Under the pieces are notes generated by a model. It worked only from the letters and a program-made list of their open reading frames with translations. It was not told where the DNA came from and ran no database searches. A DNA stretch of 12,625 bases from Planctomycetaceae bacterium (GTDB taxonomy: Bacteria; Planctomycetota; Planctomycetia; Pirellulales; UBA1268): the NCBI GenBank assembly GCA_003509235.1, contig DONH01000474.1, positions 1 to 12,625 on the forward strand. Reading direction: 5' to 3'. The position numbers and the translations under genes are program-made. Numbering within the stretch: position 1 is the stretch's first letter; each line of letters starts with the position of its first letter. Positions 6,849-12,625 of the stretch are shown piece after piece.

Positions 6849-8006
6849 GTGTCGGCAATTAGCATCGAGCCGGTTGTTCATCGTCGTCAGCAGCGAAGGT
6901 TTATAGACCTGCCTTGGCAAATTTATGCCAGTGACCCCTGCTGGATTCCTCCGCTGCGACGTGCTCAGGAGGAGTTGCTAGGGTTTCACCCACATCCGTT
7001 CTACGAACGCAATCAGACGAGGTCTTTTTTAGCAACACGTAGTGGTAGAGACGTTGGCCGTATTACAGCAATTGTTAATGTTGGTCATATAGAACGTTAC
7101 AAAGAAAACCGCGGTTTCTTTGGTTTCTTTGAATGTGCGGATGATTTAGAGGCGACTACCCAATTATTCGATGCTGCAAAGAAGTGGTTATCGGATCAGG
7201 GTATGACTTCCATACGTGGCCCGGTTAATCCATCTCTGAATTATGAGTGCGGATTATTGATTGAGGGGTTTGCAACTCCACCATTTTTTATGATGACACA
7301 TAATCGTCCTTATTATGCAGATCTTATTGAAGCGAATGGTTTCAAAAAAATCGAAGACCTCTACGCGTTTTGGGGAGAGATGTCGATGCTCGAAGGCATT
7401 GACTCAAAACTTGGCGTAATGGTTGAAGGCGTTAAGCAGCGTTTTGGAGTTTCAGTTCGATCTCTTAATCGAGCAAGGTTTACTGACGAAGTCCGAATGT
7501 TTCTTGATATTTATAATACGAGTCTCGCCGGAACGTGGGGATTTGTTCCTCTTTCGCATGGGGAAGTGAATCACATGGCTGCTCACTTGAAGCACCTGAT
7601 CGTCCCAGAACTTTCCCTGGTAGCCGAAGTTGATGGTAAGCCTATCGGTACTGTTTTCTGTTTACTCGACTACAACCCACGTATCAAAGCCATGAATGGG
7701 CGACTTTTTCCGTTTGGCTTTTTGAAATTACTATGGAATAAGTCAGCTATCAAAAGAATGAGAGCAATCAGCACGAATGTCGTTCCGGAGTATCAAGCTT
7801 GGGGAGTCGGTCTGGTTCTGCACGCCGCCCTTGTGCCGCGACTTTACAACTGGGGTATGAAGGAGGTGGAGTTTTCTTGGGTTTTAGAAAGCAATCATCT
7901 GTCGAAGCGAACTCTTGAACGAGGAGGCGCACTCGTAACAAAGAAGTATCGGATCTATCAAAATGATTCACCGAGTGAAGCGGGAGAGACAGAATCAGCG
8001 AGATGA
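6849..8006 (+). CDS. GNAT-like N-acyltransferase family protein, substrate unknown
   Basis: A 385-aa protein of a family often annotated as hypothetical, N-acetyltransferase, or (wrongly) dATP pyrophosphohydrolase. The N-terminal half has DLPWQIYASDPCWIPPLR (about 20-37), a GRITAIVN strand, GFFGFFE (89-95), IRGPVNPSLNYECGLLIEGF (122-141) and PPFFMMTHNRPYY. The C-terminal half has a GNAT-like arrangement: LVAEVDGKPIGTVF (257-270), YQAWGVGLVLHAAL (315-328) where acyl-CoA would bind, and ESNHLSKRTLERGGA (347-361). There is no signal peptide or clear membrane helix. The start is a GTG with a strong ribosome-binding site. The gene diverges from the SDR gene and its last 12 bp overlap the convergent small secreted-protein gene. 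From memory, bacterial ceramide synthase bCerS is also GNAT-like; whether this protein belongs to that group is untested. Confidence 0.82.
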   Translation: MSAISIEPVVHRRQQRRFIDLPWQIYASDPCWIPPLRRAQEELLGFHPHPFYERNQTRSFLATRSGRDVGRITAIVNVGHIERYKENRGFFGFFECADDLEATTQLFDAAKKWLSDQGMTSIRGPVNPSLNYECGLLIEGFATPPFFMMTHNRPYYADLIEANGFKKIEDLYAFWGEMSMLEGIDSKLGVMVEGVKQRFGVSVRSLNRARFTDEVRMFLDIYNTSLAGTWGFVPLSHGEVNHMAAHLKHLIVPELSLVAEVDGKPIGTVFCLLDYNPRIKAMNGRLFPFGFLKLLWNKSAIKRMRAISTNVVPEYQAWGVGLVLHAALVPRLYNWGMKEVEFSWVLESNHLSKRTLERGGALVTKKYRIYQNDSPSEAGETESAR

Positions 8007-8318
8007 CTTTATTGTTACATCGCTCTGATTCATCCGATTGCTGGATTCACTGCGTTGTAAGAAGACACCACTGGAAATGCCGCCAATCATCATGGTCTTG
8101 TCTCCACGTATCTGCGGTCGTCGAGCAGACTTGTTCTTCGGCCAACTACTTCGTCCTTGGCGATGCGTACGCTCCCAGCGCATTGAACCATAGTTCACGC
8201 CACCTAAATTAAAGGTTCGGTATGGATTTCTAGGGCTGATTGCTTCTGCAGAACGACAGAACACTGAGATGCCAAGGCTCGTTGCCGTTATGAAAGTGAC
8301 GAGAATTAACCGTGTCAT
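7995..8318 (-). CDS. Small secreted basic protein (NYGSMRWERTH-type)
   Basis: A 107-aa protein with a signal peptide: a short basic start (MTR), a hydrophobic core (LILVTFITATSLGISVF) and a likely cleavage after SAEA (residue 26). The mature part begins with ISPRNPYRTFNLGGVNYGSM (27-46) and RWERTHRQ, a motif I recall in small exported planctomycete proteins of unknown role. The rest is Arg/Lys/Ser-rich with no recognisable domain. The ATG at 8318 is supported by GAGGGA 6 nt upstream. The last 12 bp overlap the 3' end of the convergent GNAT gene. It lies 197 bp downstream of the decayed ygiQ, a spacer in which I see no clear promoter. Short and compositionally biased, but the signal peptide, the ribosome-binding site and the motif argue that it is real. 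Confidence 0.7.
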   Translation of the reverse strand: MTRLILVTFITATSLGISVFCRSAEAISPRNPYRTFNLGGVNYGSMRWERTHRQGRSSWPKNKSARRPQIRGDKTMMIGGISSGVFLQRSESSNRMNQSDVTIKSSR

Positions 8319-8515
8319 TTGAGTTCCCTCATTTCATTTGCTCTGCCATTCGGATTCCCCACGATACATGATTGTAGGCGATATGTGTGATCAAGCTGTT
8401 TTTTTGACAGGGTGGAAATGTAAAGGGGTATTCATTTCCTGACCGCTTAGGCCTCTGTACCCAATAGTTTTGTTCGACCGAGACACTCTGGCAGGTTGTT
8501 TTTTCTTTATTTTTC

Positions 8516-9585
8516 TCAGTCCGCGAATGTGATCACCAGACTTTTGTTCTGAAAATGATTGGTTGGCCTCTCGCCTTTTTTATTGAGAGCTTCTTGGGGT
8601 GGTCGATCTGGGATCAGACTGTCGCAACCGGAACCAATCAGATCTTGTCTCCCTATATGTTCAAGCGCTTTTCGCACTTCAAAATAATTCTCTGGTTTAA
8701 AAAATTGAAGTAACGCTTTCTGCATTTTGCGATTTCGCAAACCTTTCGTAACAGTGACAGGTTTAGCTGTCATTGGATCACGGCCTGTGTGATACATGCA
8801 GGCCGCAATGTCGAAAGGGCTGGGCATGAAATCTTGGACCTGGTCAGGTCGGTATCCATTCCGTTTCAAGAAAAGTGCTAAGTCGATCATTTCATATAGT
8901 CCGCTCTCAGGATGACTCGCAATAAAGTAGGGGACTGTGTATTGCCGTTTACCTACTCGACGACTTGCCGCACGGAAAGCCTTGTCAAACTCAACGTAGT
9001 CAGTAGAAAGCGGCTTTTTCATGAGGTCGAGTACATCTGGGTCGGTGTGCTCAGGTGCAACTTTTAGATGCCCTCCAACATGGTGTTCGGCCAATTCCCG
9101 CAGATACTCTCGGTCGCGACGCGCTAAATCCATGCGAACACCGCTCGCGACGAGGACCCGCTTTACGCCAGGGAATGCCTCTCGTGATCGTTAGCAATAC
9201 GCTAAGGTTGCTCTGTCAGCACGCAGTCCAATTTCACTATCTGGTGAAAAGGTGTCGTCATTTCGAACTTTACGGTTTGCGGTGTATTGATTAATCATGG
9301 AGTCCATATTGTTAGCAGAGATGGCAAAGAAGAGATGCGGTCGACCGAACTGTCTCCAAGCATGGCAATTTTGCCAGTTTGGTTGAGCGAGTACGGCAAT
9401 ACGAAGCCCCTGCGATTCCAAGAGTCTGGCAAGGAGGCCATTGGCAAAGCTAGGATGGTCTACGTAGGCGTCCCCTGTAACAAAAACAATTTCCACGCTA
9501 TCCCACCCCCGGCAATGACATCTTTTGGGCGCATTGGCAGTGGCGGAGTTGTTGGCGTATTTGTTTGAATAATTGGTAAAATCAT
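8516..9585 (-). pseudogene. ygiQ: Decayed ygiQ-family radical SAM gene (DUF3362), core deleted
   Basis: Intact YgiQ proteins are usually 600-740 aa; only about 350 codons' worth remains. The likely ATG at 9585 opens MILPIIQTNTPTTPPLPMRP and reaches KDVIA, after which homology (RGWDSVEIVFVTGDAYVDHP) continues in the next frame. This marks a 1-nt loss at the C-run around 9506-9513. The frame then reads through NMDSMINQYTANRK and DRATLAYC to a TAA at 9193-9191, where homologues typically have Gln (E. coli reads ...SQRCREAF). The same frame resumes RSREAFPGV, then jumps to KRVLVASGVRMDLA, normally about 300 residues further on. The missing part includes the CxxxCxxC cluster motif. The C-terminal region (HHVGGHLKVAPEHT, FIASHPES, FMPSPFDIAACMYHTG) is well preserved to the stop at 8516. 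An ATG at 9133 could still give a 205-aa C-terminal fragment. Confidence 0.85.
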
Positions 9586-9653
9586 AGATGCAGGTAGCCT
9601 TGTTTGCTTCGTTTGGCTGTACTGGAGTGTTCCCTGCTAGAAAGGGATAAGGT

Positions 9654-9682
9654 TTGACAGTCTCAGCCTGATATATTGATAG
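9654..9682 (+). promoter_or_regulatory. Possible promoter upstream of the secreted PDZ gene
   Basis: A perfect TTGACA (9654-9659) is followed 17 bp later by TGATAG, a poor -10 match, within an AT-rich stretch (GATATATTGATAG). It lies about 60 bp before the ATG at 9740. The rest of the 9586-9739 spacer shows nothing definite. Confidence 0.3.
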
Positions 9683-9739
9683 AGACGTCAGGCAAGCGTT
9701 TTTGTCTCATAGGTGTTTTTTGACGAGTGGAACGATTGC

Positions 9740-10696
9740 ATGCTTCGATTAGCTCCCCAAGTTGTACTTATTTTATTGACAGTACTGGTTCTGCAGGCCG
9801 TTGACGGTTCTGAGCAAGACGAACGTGTGTCGCGAGCAGTTGCTCAACTCGGTGCAAGTCAATATGCCGATCGAGAAGCTGCCTCAAGGCAGCTCGCTGC
9901 AATGGGTGTAATCGCTGTCGATCAGTTGGTGCATGCAGCCGGAGGCAATGACCCTGAGGTTGCTGCACGAGCAGTTGATGTTCTCCGAGCAATGCTTCGG
10001 CAGGATGATTCTCAGTTATCAAATAAAGCCGAAGCTGCCCTTGAATCAATCGCAGAGCAAGGGAACTTGGCGGTAGCTCAGCAGGCAGAAGTAGCTCTTG
10101 ATTTCTTTGATGCTGCGCAAGCTGTTTCTGCGCGAAAGAAGCTTGAAGAACTTGGAGCAATATTTAGTGAGGCCAGTCCTTCCGGACTGCATGTTGAAAT
10201 TGCTGAAGACTGGAAGGGCGACAGTCGCTCGTTGAAATTAGTGACACGGCTGCAAAAAGTTGTCCACGTCAGTTTGTTCGGCCTTCAACTTGCGCAAAGA
10301 GATGCCGTAACCCTTGGCAGGCTACGGGGTATCGAGCGTCTTGATCTATTCGGTACTGGTCTTTCAGACGATGCGATCAAACAACTGAAGCAACGGCTCA
10401 AAGAGACTGAAATTGATATACGAAAAGGTGGTAAGCTAGGCATCGCCGGAATGCCTTTACAGGGGCAGTGTGTTATTGCTGGTATTCAACCGGGTTCTTC
10501 AGCAGAGAAAGCAGGATTGTTGCCGCAAGATGTCATTACGGAAATCAACGGAACGGCAATCAGTGATTTTGGAGCCTGTACTCGTATTATTGGTGAACAT
10601 AAACCAGGTGAAGAAATTGCTGTGGTTATTGAACGGATGAAACCAGACGGATCAGCAGGTCGATTTCGAAAGGTTGTCGTGCTGGGAGCGTGGTAG
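9740..10696 (+). CDS. Secreted HEAT-like / LRR-like / PDZ mosaic protein
   Basis: A 318-aa exported protein. A signal peptide (LRLAPQVVLILLTVLVLQAV) is followed by a helical, Ala-rich HEAT-like region (about 28-125, e.g. DREAASRQLAAMG and DPEVAARAVDVLRAML). Next comes a short leucine-rich-repeat-like stretch (about 163-215, VVHVSLFGLQL then IERLDLFGTGLSDDAIKQL). The C-terminal PDZ domain (about 230-312) contains CVIAGIQPGSSAEKAGLLPQ and DVITEINGTAI. No protease triad is visible, so it is probably a periplasmic or surface binding or scaffold protein. I chose the ATG at 9740 because it begins directly with the signal peptide; a GTG at 9713 would add nine residues. Its stop overlaps the cysC start by 7 bp, so the two are probably co-transcribed, though no functional link is apparent. 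Confidence 0.82.
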   Translation: MLRLAPQVVLILLTVLVLQAVDGSEQDERVSRAVAQLGASQYADREAASRQLAAMGVIAVDQLVHAAGGNDPEVAARAVDVLRAMLRQDDSQLSNKAEAALESIAEQGNLAVAQQAEVALDFFDAAQAVSARKKLEELGAIFSEASPSGLHVEIAEDWKGDSRSLKLVTRLQKVVHVSLFGLQLAQRDAVTLGRLRGIERLDLFGTGLSDDAIKQLKQRLKETEIDIRKGGKLGIAGMPLQGQCVIAGIQPGSSAEKAGLLPQDVITEINGTAISDFGACTRIIGEHKPGEEIAVVIERMKPDGSAGRFRKVVVLGAW

Positions 10697-11445
10697 GTAG
10701 CCAACTTCAGCAAAAAATTGAGTTAGCAGGTGAGGAAATCGAATTGAATAAGCCAGTAGAAGGCCCTCGCGGCAAACAGAAAAACGGCACCGAAGAGGTT
10801 GATGTTCGGTGGCATACCGCCACAATTAGTCGGAATCAACGTGAAAGTAGTGCAGGCCACCGGGGCTGCGTCATTTGGTTTACCGGCTTATCAGGATCGG
10901 GAAAAAGCACTCTTGCTAATGAAGTTGATAAGCAGTTGCATACTCGTGGCCATCGCAGTTTCATTCTCGATGGAGACAATGTGCGTCATGGTCTGAATGC
11001 ATCTCCCAACCTTCTTGAAAAAATTCACGGTCAGCCGTTCGCGAAGCGATTTGGCCTTGGCTTTGAAGCAGAAGACCGTAAGGAGAATATTCGTCGGGTG
11101 GGGGCAGTTGCAGAACTCTTTACTCAGGCTGGAATTATTACGCTCACGGCATTTATTAGCCCCTATCGTAGTGATCGTGAAGCAGTACGAAAAATGCTAC
11201 CAGAAGCAGACTTTATTGAAGTATATGTCAAAGCGCCCTTAGACATCTGTGAGAGCCGTGATCCAAAAGGACTGTATAAAAAAGCCCGTGCTGGTGAAAT
11301 TAAGGGATTCACTGGTATCGATGACCCTTATGAAGAGCCAGAAAGTGCAGAAATTACGGTCGAATCTGCTGTAAACAGTCCACAGGTGCTCGCCCAGCAA
11401 GTTCTTGTTTGGCTTGAACGTGCCAAAGTTATTCCAGTACGTTAA
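10690..11445 (+). CDS. cysC: Adenylylsulfate (APS) kinase
   Basis: A 251-aa cytoplasmic kinase that phosphorylates APS to PAPS for sulfate assimilation or sulfation. It has Walker A GLSGSGKST (66-74), DGDNVRHGL (94-102), EDRKENIRRVG (128-138), FISPYRSDR (155-163, with Ser157 at the position phosphorylated in E. coli CysC), and DPKGLYKKARAGEIKGFTGI (191-210). All key motifs are intact. Two differences from the ~200-aa standard are visible: about 55 extra polar residues before the catalytic domain, and an insertion of about 17 residues (ASPNLLEKIHGQPFAKRF, about 104-121) between HGLN and LGF. I recall that insertion in planctomycete CysC. No ATP sulfurylase is in the window. The start is uncertain: the GTG at 10690 overlaps the preceding stop, while a TTG at 10744, 8 nt after GAGG, would give 233 aa. 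Confidence 0.93.
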   Translation: MVGSQLQQKIELAGEEIELNKPVEGPRGKQKNGTEEVDVRWHTATISRNQRESSAGHRGCVIWFTGLSGSGKSTLANEVDKQLHTRGHRSFILDGDNVRHGLNASPNLLEKIHGQPFAKRFGLGFEAEDRKENIRRVGAVAELFTQAGIITLTAFISPYRSDREAVRKMLPEADFIEVYVKAPLDICESRDPKGLYKKARAGEIKGFTGIDDPYEEPESAEITVESAVNSPQVLAQQVLVWLERAKVIPVR

Positions 11446-11457
11446 CTAGGTTTCCTA

Positions 11458-11994
11458 TTACTTGCGTGCAGGTCCTATAAGCTCAACAATATTCCCATCT
11501 GGATCTTTCACACACGTCAGAGACATTCCAGGAACAAGATTCTTAGGAAGTGTAACGGGAGACTGTGCAAGAGGTTCCACGCCAAGCTTCTTCAGACGAC
11601 TGAGTAATACCGACGTGTCTGCAACAATGATTGTCAAATAGCGAAATCCGGTGTGAGAGTGAATAAAGGCAGTGTCACCGAATCGTGGTGACGTTCCAGC
11701 AATCTGCATCAGCTTTAGCTTTGCTGCTGCTTTATCATTTCCCAAAACGAGTACTCGAACATCGAGCGGTTTGTTGTCAGTGAGACCGGCAGCATTCGCA
11801 AGGTCAGAATCTACCTGAAAACCCTCTGCCTGCTGAAAGCCAATACCCTCAGTATAAAATGCAACAGAGGCATCAATGTCACGGACCACCATACCGATAT
11901 CGATCGTTGTTTTTGGAAATGAAACAGTGGGCTCGGCAGCGAATCCAAGGCCTGTAGTGATAGCGAATGAGAAAGCAGCAAGTATGCGAAACAT
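11458..11994 (-). CDS. Exported VOC/glyoxalase-fold protein
   Basis: A 178-aa protein with a signal peptide (MFRILAAFSFAITTGLGFAA, probable cleavage after residue 20) followed by a glyoxalase/bleomycin-resistance (VOC) domain. The first module spans about 30-100 (IDIGMVVRDIDASVAFYTEG, KLKLMQI) and the second about 115-175 (GFRYLTIIVADTSVLLSRL, then CVKDPDGNIVELIG). Only E171 of the usual metal ligands is clearly kept. The first-strand His is replaced by D32, the GxxH position by Y119, and the mid-domain Glu by M96, so metal-dependent chemistry is doubtful. I chose the ATG at 11994 because GGAG lies 6 nt upstream and it opens directly into the signal peptide. Longer in-frame starts (ATG at 12006, and one at 12105) would put polar residues ahead of it. 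It converges on cysC with a 12-bp gap. Confidence 0.82.
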   Translation of the reverse strand: MFRILAAFSFAITTGLGFAAEPTVSFPKTTIDIGMVVRDIDASVAFYTEGIGFQQAEGFQVDSDLANAAGLTDNKPLDVRVLVLGNDKAAAKLKLMQIAGTSPRFGDTAFIHSHTGFRYLTIIVADTSVLLSRLKKLGVEPLAQSPVTLPKNLVPGMSLTCVKDPDGNIVELIGPARK

Positions 11995-12000
11995 TGAAAA

Positions 12001-12004
12001 CTCC
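12001..12004 (-). promoter_or_regulatory. Ribosome-binding site fixing the VOC-protein start
   Basis: On the minus strand GGAG lies 6 nt before the ATG at 11994. It decides between several in-frame starts. Confidence 0.5.
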
Positions 12005-12108
12005 ATTGTGTTATCCGGTAAAACCGTCATATCGTCCCCTGCAAATCTCAGTGCACAACCTTCATGAATGAAGTTTCTGCTAAGACAAACGGTGACGCAC
12101 ATCATTTT

Positions 12109-12127
12109 GAATGTCGGTCAGACATTC
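12109..12127 (-). terminator. Perfect hairpin just after the sigma-factor stop
   Basis: GAATGTC and GACATTC form a perfect 7-bp stem around a 5-nt loop, 17 bp downstream of the rpoD stop. In the direction of rpoD transcription it is followed by AAAATGAT, not a U-run, so it is not a classical intrinsic terminator. It may stabilise the mRNA end or support factor-dependent termination. Confidence 0.35.
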
Positions 12128-12144
12128 GTCATCTGGCCGATTCT

Positions 12145-12625
12145 TTAGTCTATGAAGCCCGAAAGTTCTTCGCTGCGAGCAGGTGCTTGAAGTTTGCGAA
12201 CTGCCTTGGCTTCAATCTGCCGGATACGCTCTCTTGTCACCTTGAAGATATGTCCAACTTCTTCCAGTGTGTAGCTATAGCCATCACCGAGGCCGTATCG
12301 AAGCTTAATGATTTCTCGCTCACGATATGAAAGGCTCTTGAGGACTTTTGAGATGCGATTGCGAAGCATTTCTTGGGCAGCACCAACAGCGGGATTCTCT
12401 GCGCCAGTGTCAGGAAGCAAATCACCGAAGTGACTGTCTTCACTGTTGCCAACAGGGCGGTCCAGACTGATTGGGTAACGACTCATTGCTGTTACACGAC
12501 GAGTCTCATCAACAGGTGTTCCGGCCCGAGCGGCTATTTCTTCAATGGTTGGTTCGCGACCATACTCTTGCAGAAGTTGACGAGCCACATTTCGGACGCG
12601 GCTCATTGTCTCAACCATATGGACG
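12145..12625 (-). CDS. rpoD: Primary-type sigma-70 factor, C-terminal part (regions 3-4), cut by the right edge
   Basis: The open frame runs from the window edge to a TAA at 12145 (159 residues). It begins VHMVETMSRVRNVARQLLQE, the typical end of region 2 and start of region 3 in RpoD/SigA. Region 3 has GREPTIEEIAARAG, then the ISLDRPVGNSEDSHFGDLLP linker (region 3.2). Region 4 has LSYREREIIKLRYGLGDG and the -35-binding helix-turn-helix TLEEVGHIFKVTRERIRQIE with AKAVRKL. These match housekeeping sigma factors rather than ECF types. The ATG at 12618 is internal. The N-terminal half, including regions 1 and 2, lies outside the window, so a second group-2 sigma of the same type cannot be excluded. 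The VOC gene follows on the same strand after 150 bp. Confidence 0.9.
   Translation of the reverse strand, partial: VHMVETMSRVRNVARQLLQEYGREPTIEEIAARAGTPVDETRRVTAMSRYPISLDRPVGNSEDSHFGDLLPDTGAENPAVGAAQEMLRNRISKVLKSLSYREREIIKLRYGLGDGYSYTLEEVGHIFKVTRERIRQIEAKAVRKLQAPARSEELSGFID

Noticed and set aside
8397..8411. CTGT-TTTTTTG-ACAG inverted repeat in the 8319-8515 spacer
   Set aside because: The 4-bp arms around a T-run are within chance expectation. No matching promoter elements were found at sensible spacing.
9287..9568. Rightward 93-aa ORF over the ygiQ remnant
   Set aside because: It is antisense to recognisable YgiQ sequence and is explained as a shadow.
12064..12330. Rightward 88-aa ORF over the end of rpoD
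   Set aside because: It is antisense to conserved sigma region 4 and has no ribosome-binding site.
1..12625. Possible CRISPR array, transposon, prophage or defence island
   Set aside because: I found no regularly spaced repeats, terminal inverted repeats, transposase, integrase or recognised defence genes; almost all space is taken by housekeeping-type genes.

Overview
The window most likely comes from a planctomycete (Pirellulales-like, moderate GC). The basis is family resemblance recalled from memory, not a search: a small secreted protein with an FNLGGVNYGSMRWERTH-type motif, an alanine-rich protein with SA(S/A)D(I/M)LAA repeats at the left edge, a secreted HEAT-like/LRR-like/PDZ mosaic, and an APS kinase with a characteristic insertion. 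Clear Shine-Dalgarno sites are present on only some genes. The content is ordinary chromosomal housekeeping; I see no phage, IS element, CRISPR array, tRNA or rRNA.

Left part (1-1110): two leftward genes of unknown function, probably co-transcribed (a 190-aa protein and the N-terminal part of a repeat-bearing protein that runs off the window). They diverge from a rightward block of a membrane histidine kinase, purH (final two steps of IMP synthesis) and trpC (indole-3-glycerol-phosphate synthase) at 1111-4777. trpC converges with a leftward pair, an HpnA-like extended SDR and an OmpR/PhoB-type response regulator, whose coding regions overlap by 64 bp. The kinase and regulator are the only two-component proteins here and may be a pair split around purH-trpC.

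Middle part (6581-9585): a 268-bp divergent spacer with a 19-bp palindrome precedes a rightward GNAT-like protein of about 385 aa. Its 3' end overlaps a convergent small secreted protein by 12 bp. Next is a leftward, clearly dead ygiQ (radical SAM, DUF3362) gene with three lesions: a frameshift, a nonsense codon, and an in-frame loss of about 300 codons that removes the radical-SAM core.

Right part (9740-12625): a secreted HEAT-like/LRR-like/PDZ protein overlaps cysC (APS kinase) by 7 bp and is probably translationally coupled to it. Converging on cysC is an exported VOC/glyoxalase-fold protein whose usual metal ligands are mostly missing. Behind it lies the 3' part of a primary-type sigma-70 gene (regions 3-4), cut by the window end.

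No gene-free stretch exceeds 300 bp. The longest are 6581-6848, 8319-8515 and 9586-9739. I see no convincing new multi-gene system. The best leads are the decayed ygiQ, the SDR/GNAT divergent pair (possibly lipid-related), the split two-component pair and the two palindromes.
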